A stretch of DNA of 61,722 bases, from assembly GCF_016863115.1 (NCBI RefSeq), contig NZ_BOOG01000046.1, positions 1-61,722 on the forward strand, written 5' to 3'. Below the pieces are notes generated by a model that was given only the letters and a program-made list of their open reading frames with translations, was not told where the DNA came from and did not search any database. This document shows, piece by piece, positions 44,861 through 53,455 of this stretch (position 1 is the first letter of the stretch; every line of letters begins with the position of its first letter). Both the position numbers and the translations under genes were made by a program. This stretch comes from Sphaerimonospora thailandensis. Lineage in GTDB: Bacteria > Actinomycetota > Actinomycetes > Streptosporangiales > Streptosporangiaceae.

Positions 44861-44874
44861 TAGAACGTGTTGCA
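44861..44874. promoter_or_regulatory. KstR-like operator in the gmd/glycosyltransferase gap
   Basis: TAGAACGTGTTGCA matches the consensus TAGAAC-nn-GTTCTA in 12 of 14 positions. It lies 95 bases before gmd and 150 before the glycosyltransferase. Which gene it controls is unclear. Confidence 0.55.
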
Positions 44875-45023
44875 CCGAATGACGTTCGGGTAGGCTAACC
44901 CCGCAGGTCCGGCGGTCTCTCGGTAAAATAGGGAGCCATTTCACCGGCCCTTCCCACACTAAGGTCAAATGGTAGGGTTCACTGCCAGCCCCTGCCGGGG
45001 GCACGGCTGGAAAGGGGTGCCGC

Positions 45024-46304
45024 TTGGCGGAGAGGCTGCGAGTCGCGCTGCTGTCCTACCGCAGCAAACCCACCTGTGGCGGCCAGGGGGTGTACCTACG
45101 CCACATCAGCCGCGAACTCGTCGCGCTCGGGCACCATGTCGAGGTCTTCTCCGGCCAGCCGTACCCGGAGCTCGACGAGGGCGTCATCCTCAACAAGGTC
45201 CCCAGCCTGGACCTCTACCGGGACGAGGACCCGTTCCGCGTTCCGAAGCTCCGCGAGTATCGCGACTGGGTCGACGTGCTCGAGTTCGCCACCATGTGCA
45301 CGGCCGGCTTCCCCGAGCCGCTGACGTTCAGCCTTCGCGTCCACCGCGAGCTCAAGAAACGCGCCGGCGACTTCGACGTGGTCCAGGACAACCAGACGCT
45401 GGGCTACGGCGTGCTCGGCATCCAGCGGCATCTTCCGGTGGTCGGCACCATCCACCACCCGATCAGCGTCGACCGGCGGATCGAGCTGAAGGCCGCCAAG
45501 GGGTGGAAGAAGCTGTCGATGCGCCGCTGGTACGGCTTCGTCCGCATGCAGAGCTTCGTCGCGCCCCGGCTCAGCCCGATCCTCACCGTGAGCGAGTCGT
45601 CCCTCGCCGACATCCACCGCGACTTCGGGGTCCCACAGTCCAACATGCGGCTGATCCCGCTCGGCGTCGACACCCGGTTCTTCCATCCCCGCCCGCGGCT
45701 GCCCAGGCGTCCGGGCTCGATCGTGGCCGTGGCCAGCGCCGACTCTCCGATGAAGGGGGTCGCGACGCTGCTGCGGGCGGTCGCCAAGCTCGCGACGGAA
45801 CGGGACGTCGACCTGACCGTGGTCAGCAGGCCGACGCCCGGGGGGCCGACCGAGAAGCTGGTCGCCGAGCTGTCGCTGCACGACCGGGTGCGGTTCGTCC
45901 ACGGCATCTCCGACGAGGAGCTGGCCGAGCTGATCGCCACCTCGGAGGTGTCCGTCGTCCCCTCGCTGTACGAGGGCTTCTCGCTGCCGGCCGTCGAGCA
46001 CATGGCGTGCGGCACTCCGCTGGTGGCCAGCCGTACGGGCGCCCTGCCTGAAGTCGTCGGCGACGCGGCCGTCCAGGTGACGCCGGGCGACGCCGAGGAG
46101 CTCGCCGCGGTGCTGCGGCGGCTGCTCGACTCCCCCGAGGAGCGGGCGGCGATCGGCCGCAGGGGCTACGACCGCGTGATGGAGCGGTACGCGTGGCCGG
46201 TCGTCGCGCGGCGCACCGTCGAGGCGTACGGCGAGGCCATCGCGGCCCACCGAGCCACCCACGGGGCCACCCACAGGGCCCGCGCGGGCCGTACGTCCCG
46301 CTGA
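45024..46304 (+). CDS. GT4-family glycosyltransferase
   Basis: 426 residues from TTG 45024 with AAAGGGG upstream. The N-terminal domain begins LRVALLSYRSKPTCGGQGVY. The C-terminal domain has VPQSNMRLIPLGVDTRFF and the nucleotide-sugar motif SVVPSLYEGFSLPAVEHMAC (GT4 E-x7-E). It is cytoplasmic and retaining. The acceptor is not known; the divergent gmd suggests GDP-6-deoxyhexose as a donor. It is the first gene of a plus-strand run with a methyltransferase and a prenyltransferase-like protein. Confidence 0.9.
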   Translation: MAERLRVALLSYRSKPTCGGQGVYLRHISRELVALGHHVEVFSGQPYPELDEGVILNKVPSLDLYRDEDPFRVPKLREYRDWVDVLEFATMCTAGFPEPLTFSLRVHRELKKRAGDFDVVQDNQTLGYGVLGIQRHLPVVGTIHHPISVDRRIELKAAKGWKKLSMRRWYGFVRMQSFVAPRLSPILTVSESSLADIHRDFGVPQSNMRLIPLGVDTRFFHPRPRLPRRPGSIVAVASADSPMKGVATLLRAVAKLATERDVDLTVVSRPTPGGPTEKLVAELSLHDRVRFVHGISDEELAELIATSEVSVVPSLYEGFSLPAVEHMACGTPLVASRTGALPEVVGDAAVQVTPGDAEELAAVLRRLLDSPEERAAIGRRGYDRVMERYAWPVVARRTVEAYGEAIAAHRATHGATHRARAGRTSR

Positions 46305-46357
46305 CCGATCCGATCGATCCGACCCGAACCCTCCCGTTATCACGAAAGGTGGGGCGA

Positions 46358-47071
46358 GTGCTGACCGTCGACTTCAACCGGCTGCCCGTCGGGCCGGGGA
46401 ACCGCGTTCTCGATCTGGGCGCCGGAGGGGGCCGGCACGCCTTCGAGGTGCTGCGCCGGGGCGCCGACGTCGTCGCCTTCGACATGGACGCCGCCGAGCT
46501 CGAGGGCGTGGCCGCCATGTTCGCCGCGATGGACAAGGAGGGCCAGGTCCCGGACGGCGCGTCCGGCGAGGCCGTCGTCGGCGACGCACTCGACATGCCG
46601 TTCCCGGACGCCTCGTTCGACCGGGTGATCGCGGCGGAGGTGCTGGAGCACATTCCCGATGACATGTCCGCGATGCGGGAGATCGTCCGGGTGCTCAAGC
46701 CGGGTGGCCGGGCCGCCGTCACGGTCCCCAGCTTCCTGCCGGAGCGCATCTGCTGGGCCCTCTCGGAGGAGTATCACACCGCCCCCGGCGGTCATATCCG
46801 GATTTATACCTTGGCGGAGCTCCAGGCGAAGCTGAAGTCGTGTGGGCTCGAGGTGGGCGCCCACCACTACGCCCACGGGCTGCATGCGCCGTACTGGTGG
46901 ATCAAGTGCGCGGTCGGCGTCAACAACGACGAGCACCCCCTGGCGAAGGCGTACCACGAGCTGCTGGTCTGGGACATCATGAAGCGTCCTCTTGCCACCC
47001 GGCTCGCCGAGTCCGTGCTCAACGCGCTGATCGGCAAGAGCGTCGTCGTCTACGTCCGGAAGCCCGCATGA
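46358..47071 (+). CDS. class I SAM-dependent methyltransferase (glycan block)
   Basis: 237 residues from GTG 46358 (AAAGGTGGGG upstream). SAM motif I is VLDLGAGGGRHAFEVLRRG, the acidic ribose-binding residue is in VVAFDMD, motif IV in DRVIAAEVLEHIPDD and motif VI in GGRAAVTVP. The long C-terminal part with HHYAHGLHAPYWWIKC is shared by methyltransferases found between GT4 and prenyltransferase-like genes in actinomycetes. It overlaps the next gene by four bases (ATGA). A sugar O-methylation role is likely. Confidence 0.87.
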   Translation: MLTVDFNRLPVGPGNRVLDLGAGGGRHAFEVLRRGADVVAFDMDAAELEGVAAMFAAMDKEGQVPDGASGEAVVGDALDMPFPDASFDRVIAAEVLEHIPDDMSAMREIVRVLKPGGRAAVTVPSFLPERICWALSEEYHTAPGGHIRIYTLAELQAKLKSCGLEVGAHHYAHGLHAPYWWIKCAVGVNNDEHPLAKAYHELLVWDIMKRPLATRLAESVLNALIGKSVVVYVRKPA

Positions 47072-48141
47072 GGGAGACCCCCGTCGCGCTTCCCGAGGTT
47101 TCCGGGATCATCACCCCCGACCAGGTGCTCCAGACGGCCCGGAGCATCGCGGCGATCCAGGAGCCCGACGGCGGCGTGCCATGGCCGGACGGGCACGTCG
47201 ACGCGTGGAACCACGTCGAGTGCCTGATGGCGCTCACGGTCGCCGGCCTGCGCGACGAGGCGCGCCGCGGCTACGCATGGCTGGTACGGCACCAGCGGCC
47301 GGACGGCTCCTGGCCCGTGAAGATGGTCGGCGGTGAGCCCGCCGAGGCCGCCGGGGAGTCGAACCACGCGGCGTACCTCGCGGTCGGCGTCTGGCACGAC
47401 CTGCTGGTGACCGGCGACGAAGTCTTCGCCCGCGCGATGTGGCCGGCGGTCGTCAGAGCCCTCGACTTCGTGATCGGGCTGCAGACGAGCCGGGGCGAGA
47501 TCCTGTGGCAGCGTGACGCCGACGAGATCCCGGCGGCGTACGCGCTGCTCACCGGATGCTCGTCGATCTATCAGGGGCTGCGCTGCGGCGTGCTGCTCGC
47601 CGAGCGGCTGGGCGACCCCCAGCCCGACTGGGAGTTGGCCGCCGACGCTCTCGGACACGTGATCGCCGCCCACCCGGAGGCGTTCGCCGACAAGAGCCGC
47701 TTCTCGATGGACTGGTATTACCCCGTGCTCGGCGGTGCCGTACGGGGGCCGGAGGCGGCGCGGCGGATCGACCGGGAGTGGGACACCTTCGTCGTGCCCG
47801 GCCTCGGCGCGCGGTGCGTCAGCGATCAGCCGTGGGTGACCGGGGCCGAGTCGTGCGAACTGGTGCTGGCCCTCGACGCGGCGGGGCTGCGCGAGCGGGC
47901 GCTCGGCGTGTTCGCCGACATGCAGCACCTGCGGCACGAGGACGGGTCCTACTGGACCGGCTGGCAGTTCGTGAACGAGAGGCACTTCCCGCACGAGCGC
48001 TCGGGTTACACGGCGGCGGCGGTGATCCTCGCGGCCGACGCCCTCTCCGGGGCCACGCCCGGCTCGGGTGTGTTCCGCGATGCCGGGGACCACCTGGTCC
48101 GGGTCACCGACGACTGCGGCTGCGAGCGCGCCCGCGCCTGA
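47068..48141 (+). CDS. prenyltransferase/alpha-alpha-barrel repeat protein
   Basis: 357 residues. Repeats of the type ARSIAAIQEPDGGVPWPDG, YAWLVRHQRPDGSWP and MQHLRHEDGSYWTGWQF (QxxDGSW motifs) form an alpha-alpha barrel as in squalene cyclases, prenyltransferases or six-hairpin glycosidases. The cyclase catalytic DxDD is not seen, so enzymatic prenyl transfer is doubtful and a glycosidase-like or structural role is possible. Coupled to the methyltransferase upstream and followed by a convergent methyltransferase. Confidence 0.75.
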   Translation: MRETPVALPEVSGIITPDQVLQTARSIAAIQEPDGGVPWPDGHVDAWNHVECLMALTVAGLRDEARRGYAWLVRHQRPDGSWPVKMVGGEPAEAAGESNHAAYLAVGVWHDLLVTGDEVFARAMWPAVVRALDFVIGLQTSRGEILWQRDADEIPAAYALLTGCSSIYQGLRCGVLLAERLGDPQPDWELAADALGHVIAAHPEAFADKSRFSMDWYYPVLGGAVRGPEAARRIDREWDTFVVPGLGARCVSDQPWVTGAESCELVLALDAAGLRERALGVFADMQHLRHEDGSYWTGWQFVNERHFPHERSGYTAAAVILAADALSGATPGSGVFRDAGDHLVRVTDDCGCERARA

Positions 48142-48149
48142 GCGCGAGA

Positions 48150-49359
<1,210 letters not shown>

Positions 49360-49395
49360 GATCGTCATGACAGCCGCACGACAGGAGGACGCGCC

Positions 49396-49590
49396 ATGAG
49401 GATCAAGGTCGACTACGACGTGTGCGAGGCGAACGCCGTCTGCATGGGCCTCGCCCCGGAGGTCTTCGAAGTCGACGACCAGGACATGCTCAACGTGCTG
49501 ACGCCCGAGCCGCCGGCCGAGTTGCACGACCGTGTACGGCACGCGGCGCGGTCCTGCCCCAAGGCCGCCATCACCATCGTGGACGACTGA
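49396..49590 (+). CDS. P450-partner ferredoxin, FdxD-like
   Basis: 64 residues. Cys10, Cys16 and Cys54 are the cluster ligands with Asn13 in the fourth place (CEANAVC, then CPKAAI), as in three-cysteine [3Fe-4S] ferredoxins of actinobacterial P450 systems. The pattern VDYDVCEANAVCMGLAPEVF closely follows mycobacterial FdxD (Rv3503c), which is in the KstR regulon. It is the likely electron donor of the P450 at 42465, though the two are 7 kb apart. Confidence 0.9.
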   Translation: MRIKVDYDVCEANAVCMGLAPEVFEVDDQDMLNVLTPEPPAELHDRVRHAARSCPKAAITIVDD

Positions 49591-49640
49591 CCGCCCCACA
49601 GACTGACCGGCCCCACAGACTGACCGGCCCAACAGACTGA
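49585..49640. repeat. short tandem repeat, 17-base unit
   Basis: GACTGACCGGCCCCACA occurs in three near-identical copies (49585-49600 with one base missing, 49601-49617, 49618-49634) and a partial fourth. It starts on the ferredoxin stop codon and fills the gap to the dehydrogenase. Confidence 0.85.
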
Positions 49641-49703
49641 CTGACCCTCATGGACGACTGACGAGGACCATTCCCCTACAGACCGGACAACCAGGAGGTC
49701 CCC

Positions 49704-50789
49704 ATGCGCGGCGCGCTCTTACATGCGGTCGGCGACGAGAAGCTCGACATCCGTGACGATTTCACGCTGACGCCGGTGGGACCGGCCGACGTCCGCGTAC
49801 GTATCAGGGCGACCGGGGTCTGCCATTCCGACCTGTCGGTGCTGTCGGGCGTGCTGCCCATGCCGCTGCCGGTGATCCCGGGTCACGAGGGCGCGGGAGA
49901 GGTCGTCGAAGTGGGCGACCAGGTGACCTCCGTACAACCTGGCGACCACGTCATCATCAACTGGACGCCCGCCTGCGGCGACTGCCCGAACTGCATCGTC
50001 GGTCAGCCGAACCTCTGCATGACGTACATCATGAAGAGCTTCGCCGAGGCCAGGTTCCGTTACGACGGAGACAATCCGGCGTTCGGCATGTCCGGTTGCG
50101 GCACCTGGGCCGAGGAGATCGTGGTCCCCTGGCAGGGCGCCGTCAAGGTCGACCCCGCGGTGCCCTTCGAGGCCGCCGCGCTGATCGGCTGCGGCATCAC
50201 CACCGGCGTCGGGGCCGTGCTCAACACGGCGAAGGTGCGGCCGGGGTCGACCGTCGCCGTCGTAGGCTGCGGCGGCGTCGGATTGTCGGTGATCCAGGGC
50301 GCCCGGCTGTCCGGCGCGACCACGATCCTCGCGATCGACCCGCTGGAGTCCAAGCACGAGCTCGCCAAGAAGGTGGGCGCGACCCACGCGTGCACGCCCG
50401 ACGGGCTCATGGACGCGATCGGCACGCTGACCGGCGGCCAGGGCTTCGACTACGGCTTCGAGGTGGTCGGCAGGTCCGCCGCCATCATGACGGCGTGGCA
50501 GGCGACCCGGCGCGGCGGCGACGTGATCGTCGTCGGGGCGGGAGCCATGGACGACCAGGTCCCGCTGACGGCCTTCAGCCTGCTGTTCGAGGGCAAGAAC
50601 CTGCTCAGCTCGATGTACGGCGACGCGGATGTGCGCCGGGACTTCCCGCGCTTCGCCGCCCTTTACAAGGCGGGCAGGCTCGACCTGGACAGCATGATCA
50701 GCTCCAGGATCAAGCTGGCCGACCTGAACGACGCCGTCGCCGCGCTCAAGAGCGGCGAAGTGCTCCGCCAGATCGTCGTCTTCGACTGA
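49704..50789 (+). CDS. zinc-dependent alcohol dehydrogenase
   Basis: 361 residues. The catalytic zinc Cys is in TGVCHSDLSV, His in IPGHEGAGEV, the structural zinc Cys residues in CGDCPNCIVGQPNLC, and the Rossmann motif VAVVGCGGVGLSVI. It belongs to the class III-like/mycothiol- or NDMA-dependent group of actinobacteria (AdhB/AdhD relatives). With P450 and ferredoxin genes nearby under KstR-like sites, oxidation of the alcohol formed by the P450 is a likely task (inference). Confidence 0.92.
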   Translation: MRGALLHAVGDEKLDIRDDFTLTPVGPADVRVRIRATGVCHSDLSVLSGVLPMPLPVIPGHEGAGEVVEVGDQVTSVQPGDHVIINWTPACGDCPNCIVGQPNLCMTYIMKSFAEARFRYDGDNPAFGMSGCGTWAEEIVVPWQGAVKVDPAVPFEAAALIGCGITTGVGAVLNTAKVRPGSTVAVVGCGGVGLSVIQGARLSGATTILAIDPLESKHELAKKVGATHACTPDGLMDAIGTLTGGQGFDYGFEVVGRSAAIMTAWQATRRGGDVIVVGAGAMDDQVPLTAFSLLFEGKNLLSSMYGDADVRRDFPRFAALYKAGRLDLDSMISSRIKLADLNDAVAALKSGEVLRQIVVFD

Positions 50790-50803
50790 CACACATCGCT
50801 GCA

Positions 50804-50849
50804 CCCCCTATGTAGATAGCATCTAGCTAGATGGCATCTACATAGGGGG
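50804..50849. repeat. 46-bp near-perfect palindrome before the AAA+ ATPase
   Basis: The arm CCCCCTATGTAGAT-AG-CATCTAG (50804-50826) matches the reverse complement of 50827-50849 in 21 of 23 positions, with no loop. Within it GCATCTA is repeated. It is AT-richer than its surroundings, ends four bases before the ATPase ATG, and directly follows the dehydrogenase stop. Confidence 0.85.
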
Positions 50850-50853
50850 CCTG

Positions 50854-52299
50854 ATGGTGCGATCGACGTTCATCGGACGCCGAACCGAGCTCGCCGTGCT
50901 CCGCAAGCGCCTCGACCAGGTGCGTGTCACAGGCAGCGGAGCCGCCCTGGCCATCAGGGGCCGTCGCCAGGTGGGCAAGTCTCGGCTCGTGCAGGAGTTC
51001 TGCGACCAGGCCGGCGTGCCGTACCTGTACTTCACCGCTACCAAGGGCATGTCTCCGGTGGAGTCGGTGGCGGAGTTCTGTGCGGAGCTCGCGGACTCAT
51101 CACTGCCGCCGACACCGGAGCATGTCGTCCAGTTGACCAGCGGAAGCTGGCCCGAGGCGTTCCGGGTCCTGCTCGCGGCACTTCCCCCAGGTGCCGCGAT
51201 CGTCGTCATCGACGAGATGCCCTGGCTCGCCGAGCAGGACGACCTGTTCGACGGAGCGCTGCAGACGGCTTGGGACAGGCTGCTGTCGGCCCGGCCGATC
51301 CTGCTGCTCCTGCTCGGCAGTGACCTGCACATGATGGGGCGCCTGACCGCCTACGACCGTCCGTTCTACGGGCGTGCCGACACCATGGCCCTCGGGCCGC
51401 TCAACCCGGCCGAGACCGCCGAGGCCATCGGCCTGACGGGAGCGGACGCGGTGGACGCCTATCTCATCAGTGGCGGCCTGCCGGGAATCCTTCGCGCCTG
51501 GCCGTCGGGCACGCCTGCGCTCGATTTCATCCGGGCGGAATGCGCGGACCCGGCCTCTCCCCTGTTCGGTGTGCCCGAGTCGGTGCTGCTCGCCGAGTTC
51601 CCCACGCCTGACCAGGCCCGCCGGGTGCTGGAGGCGGTCGGTAGCGGCGACCGGACGCAGGCCGCCATCGCGGCGGCGGCAGGCGGACGTGAGGGCCCAC
51701 TGAAGTCGGGCTCGCTCTCTCCGCTTCTGCGTAGATTGGTGGAGGAGAAGCACGTTCTGGCCATCGATGAGCCCTTGTCAATCCAGTCGGGCAAACCGGC
51801 GCTGTACCGGATCTCGGATCACAACCTACGGATGTATCTGGGCGTTCTGCGCTCAGCGGCCGAGCACGTACGGCGCGGCCGGCCCGACATGGCCTTCCGG
51901 CTGGTGGAGCGGCGATGGACCAGTCTGCGCGGCCGGGCGGTGGAGCCGATCGTACGCGAGGCCCTGGGAGTCGCGGCCGCGGTGGGGGAGCTGCCATGGC
52001 CCGAGGCGGAGGCCATAGGCGGCTGGTGGAACCGCCAGTTCGCCCCCGAAGTCGACCTCGTCGGCGCCGATCGGTCCCCCGTGGCCCGCCAGATCGCGTT
52101 CGCGGGATCGATCAAGTGGCTCGGCACTCCGTTCGACGGGCATGACCTCGCCAAGCTCCGCCGCGATGCCGCGCTGGTCCCCGGATTCGAAACCGGGGTG
52201 AGCGGTCTGGCCGTGGTATCGCTGTCCGGAGTCCACCCCGACACCCAACGTGTCGATCTCCTGTGGGGAGCAGAAGACGTCATCGACGCCTGGCGCTGA
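50854..52299 (+). CDS. AAA+ ATPase with DUF234 C-terminal domain
   Basis: 481 residues. TFIGRRTELAVLRKRLDQV leads to the Walker A variant GRRQVGKSRLV, Walker B is VVIDEMPWLAEQ, and sensor and lid regions follow. A winged helix (LLRRLVEEKHVLAID) and the DUF234 nuclease-like domain end the protein (RGRAVEPIVREAL, EVDLVGAD). This family is common in archaea and patchy in bacteria; roles proposed include mobile-element or DNA-processing functions, none proven. Its patchy family and the palindrome before it suggest recent arrival between the dehydrogenase and the TetR gene. Confidence 0.87.
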   Translation: MVRSTFIGRRTELAVLRKRLDQVRVTGSGAALAIRGRRQVGKSRLVQEFCDQAGVPYLYFTATKGMSPVESVAEFCAELADSSLPPTPEHVVQLTSGSWPEAFRVLLAALPPGAAIVVIDEMPWLAEQDDLFDGALQTAWDRLLSARPILLLLLGSDLHMMGRLTAYDRPFYGRADTMALGPLNPAETAEAIGLTGADAVDAYLISGGLPGILRAWPSGTPALDFIRAECADPASPLFGVPESVLLAEFPTPDQARRVLEAVGSGDRTQAAIAAAAGGREGPLKSGSLSPLLRRLVEEKHVLAIDEPLSIQSGKPALYRISDHNLRMYLGVLRSAAEHVRRGRPDMAFRLVERRWTSLRGRAVEPIVREALGVAAAVGELPWPEAEAIGGWWNRQFAPEVDLVGADRSPVARQIAFAGSIKWLGTPFDGHDLAKLRRDAALVPGFETGVSGLAVVSLSGVHPDTQRVDLLWGAEDVIDAWR

Positions 52300-52420
52300 C
52301 TCCACCTCCCCGCACACCCTCCCCGCGATCTCGCACTTGCTCGCACACACCTACGATGAGCTGCGCTTACCGCATTTGTTTATCTTGCAGTCTCGGGGTG
52401 TCGCGGCATCGGGGGTTTGG

Positions 52421-53071
52421 TCAGAAGTCGGCTACGAGGCGTTGGGCGGCGAGCTCGATGCGTGTCTGGATGTCGTCATAGGTGCGCTTGCCGCGCAGCA
52501 TCTCCAGTAGCTCGTGCACCCAGATGGCGGCCAGCGACTCGGCGAGCGCGAGCCGCTCCCTGGTGACATCCCCGGAGGGGGCCTCGGCGATGACCCCGTC
52601 CGTACCGGTCCTGCCCGCGGCGACCCGCAGCAGCAGCCGCGCGAGCCGCTCTCCGAACGGCGTCTCGACCTCGGCCATGATCAGCGAGCGGATGAGGGCG
52701 TCGGCGAGCTCCGGCTCCCGCATGAGGCCCCGGGTGGCGCGCATCAGGACGTCCACGGCCCGGCCCGCCGGGGTGCCGGACGCGGGGGGACGTCGCTCGA
52801 TGCTCGTCTCCAGCAGGTCGATCTCCTCGCTCACCACCGCTACGACCAGGTCCATTTTCGAGGGGAAATAGCGGTAGAGCGTGCCGAGGGCGACTCCGGC
52901 GCGTTCGGCGACCGTACGCATCTGCATGGCTTCGACGCCGCCTCGTGAGGCGAGTGCGGCCGCTGCCTGGACGATGCGCCGACGCCGCTGGTGCTGGCTG
53001 CGGGCGCGGACACCGGTGGCCCCCTTCGGGGGTGGCGCCGGGTCGTCGGTGGCCGCTCGCGAGGTACGCAT
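52421..53071 (-). CDS. kstR: TetR-family regulator, KstR-like
   Basis: 216 residues. The DNA-binding part RRRIVQAAAALASRGGVEAM then QMRTVAERAGVALGTLYRYF is nearly superimposable on mycobacterial KstR (RILDATLAIASKGGYEAVQM, AVGTLYRYFPSK). The ligand domain ends WVHELLEMLRGKRTYDDIQT, also in KstR style. KstR represses sterol catabolism genes until a steroid-CoA binds. A candidate operator abuts its ATG at 53072-53085, fitting autoregulation and a leaderless mRNA. The name is assigned from similarity and operators; ligand and full regulon are inferred. Confidence 0.82.
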   Translation of the reverse strand: MRTSRAATDDPAPPPKGATGVRARSQHQRRRRIVQAAAALASRGGVEAMQMRTVAERAGVALGTLYRYFPSKMDLVVAVVSEEIDLLETSIERRPPASGTPAGRAVDVLMRATRGLMREPELADALIRSLIMAEVETPFGERLARLLLRVAAGRTGTDGVIAEAPSGDVTRERLALAESLAAIWVHELLEMLRGKRTYDDIQTRIELAAQRLVADF

Positions 53072-53085
53072 GAGAACACGTTATC
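53072..53085. promoter_or_regulatory. KstR-like operator at its own start
   Basis: GAGAACACGTTATC has the AAC-nn-GTT core. On the minus strand TAACGT ends six bases before the ATG, so the operator covers a leaderless -10. Confidence 0.65.
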
Positions 53086-53204
53086 TGATTCCCACCATCC
53101 TGGAAGGGTTACCATTCAGTCACAAAACCTCGCATTCCTCCATACGTTTTCTGGCTATTCGCCCAGCTGTGACCGCCTCGGAAATCCGGCCTCTGGACGG
53201 GTAT

Positions 53205-53218
53205 TAGAAGCTGTTCTA
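53205..53218. promoter_or_regulatory. KstR-like operator before the acyl-CoA dehydrogenase fragment
   Basis: TAGAAGCTGTTCTA is a full palindrome-like match to TAGAAC-nn-GTTCTA with one mismatch, 44 bases before the GTG of the gene fragment. Confidence 0.7.
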
Positions 53219-53262
53219 GCTTTCCGTTCAGGGGCGCGGGACGAGACCTTCTGGGCGACCCG

Positions 53263-53439
53263 GTGGACTTCGCTCTGGACGCGGACCGGATGGAACTGCG
53301 CACGCTGACGTCGGGACTGCTGAGTCGAGAGGTCACGCCGACCGGGATCGAGGCACACGAGAAGAGCGGCCGGCCGTACGACCAGGTGATCTGGAAGGCG
53401 ATGGCGAGGGCGGGCCTGGCTCCCGAACCGCCCAGGTGA
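53263..53439 (+). pseudogene. acyl-CoA dehydrogenase, N-terminal fragment only
   Basis: 58 residues from GTG 53263 (DFALDADRMELRTLTSGLLS, REVTPTGIEAHEKSG, VIWKAMARAGL) match the N-terminal helices of acyl-CoA dehydrogenases, then the frame ends with PEPPR and TGA at 53437-53439. The FAD and substrate domains are missing. It keeps its own KstR-like operator. It appears to be a beta-oxidation gene (FadE type) reduced to its first sixth by a deletion at its 3' side. Confidence 0.7.
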
Positions 53440-53455
53440 GCACTTCAGCCGACGA

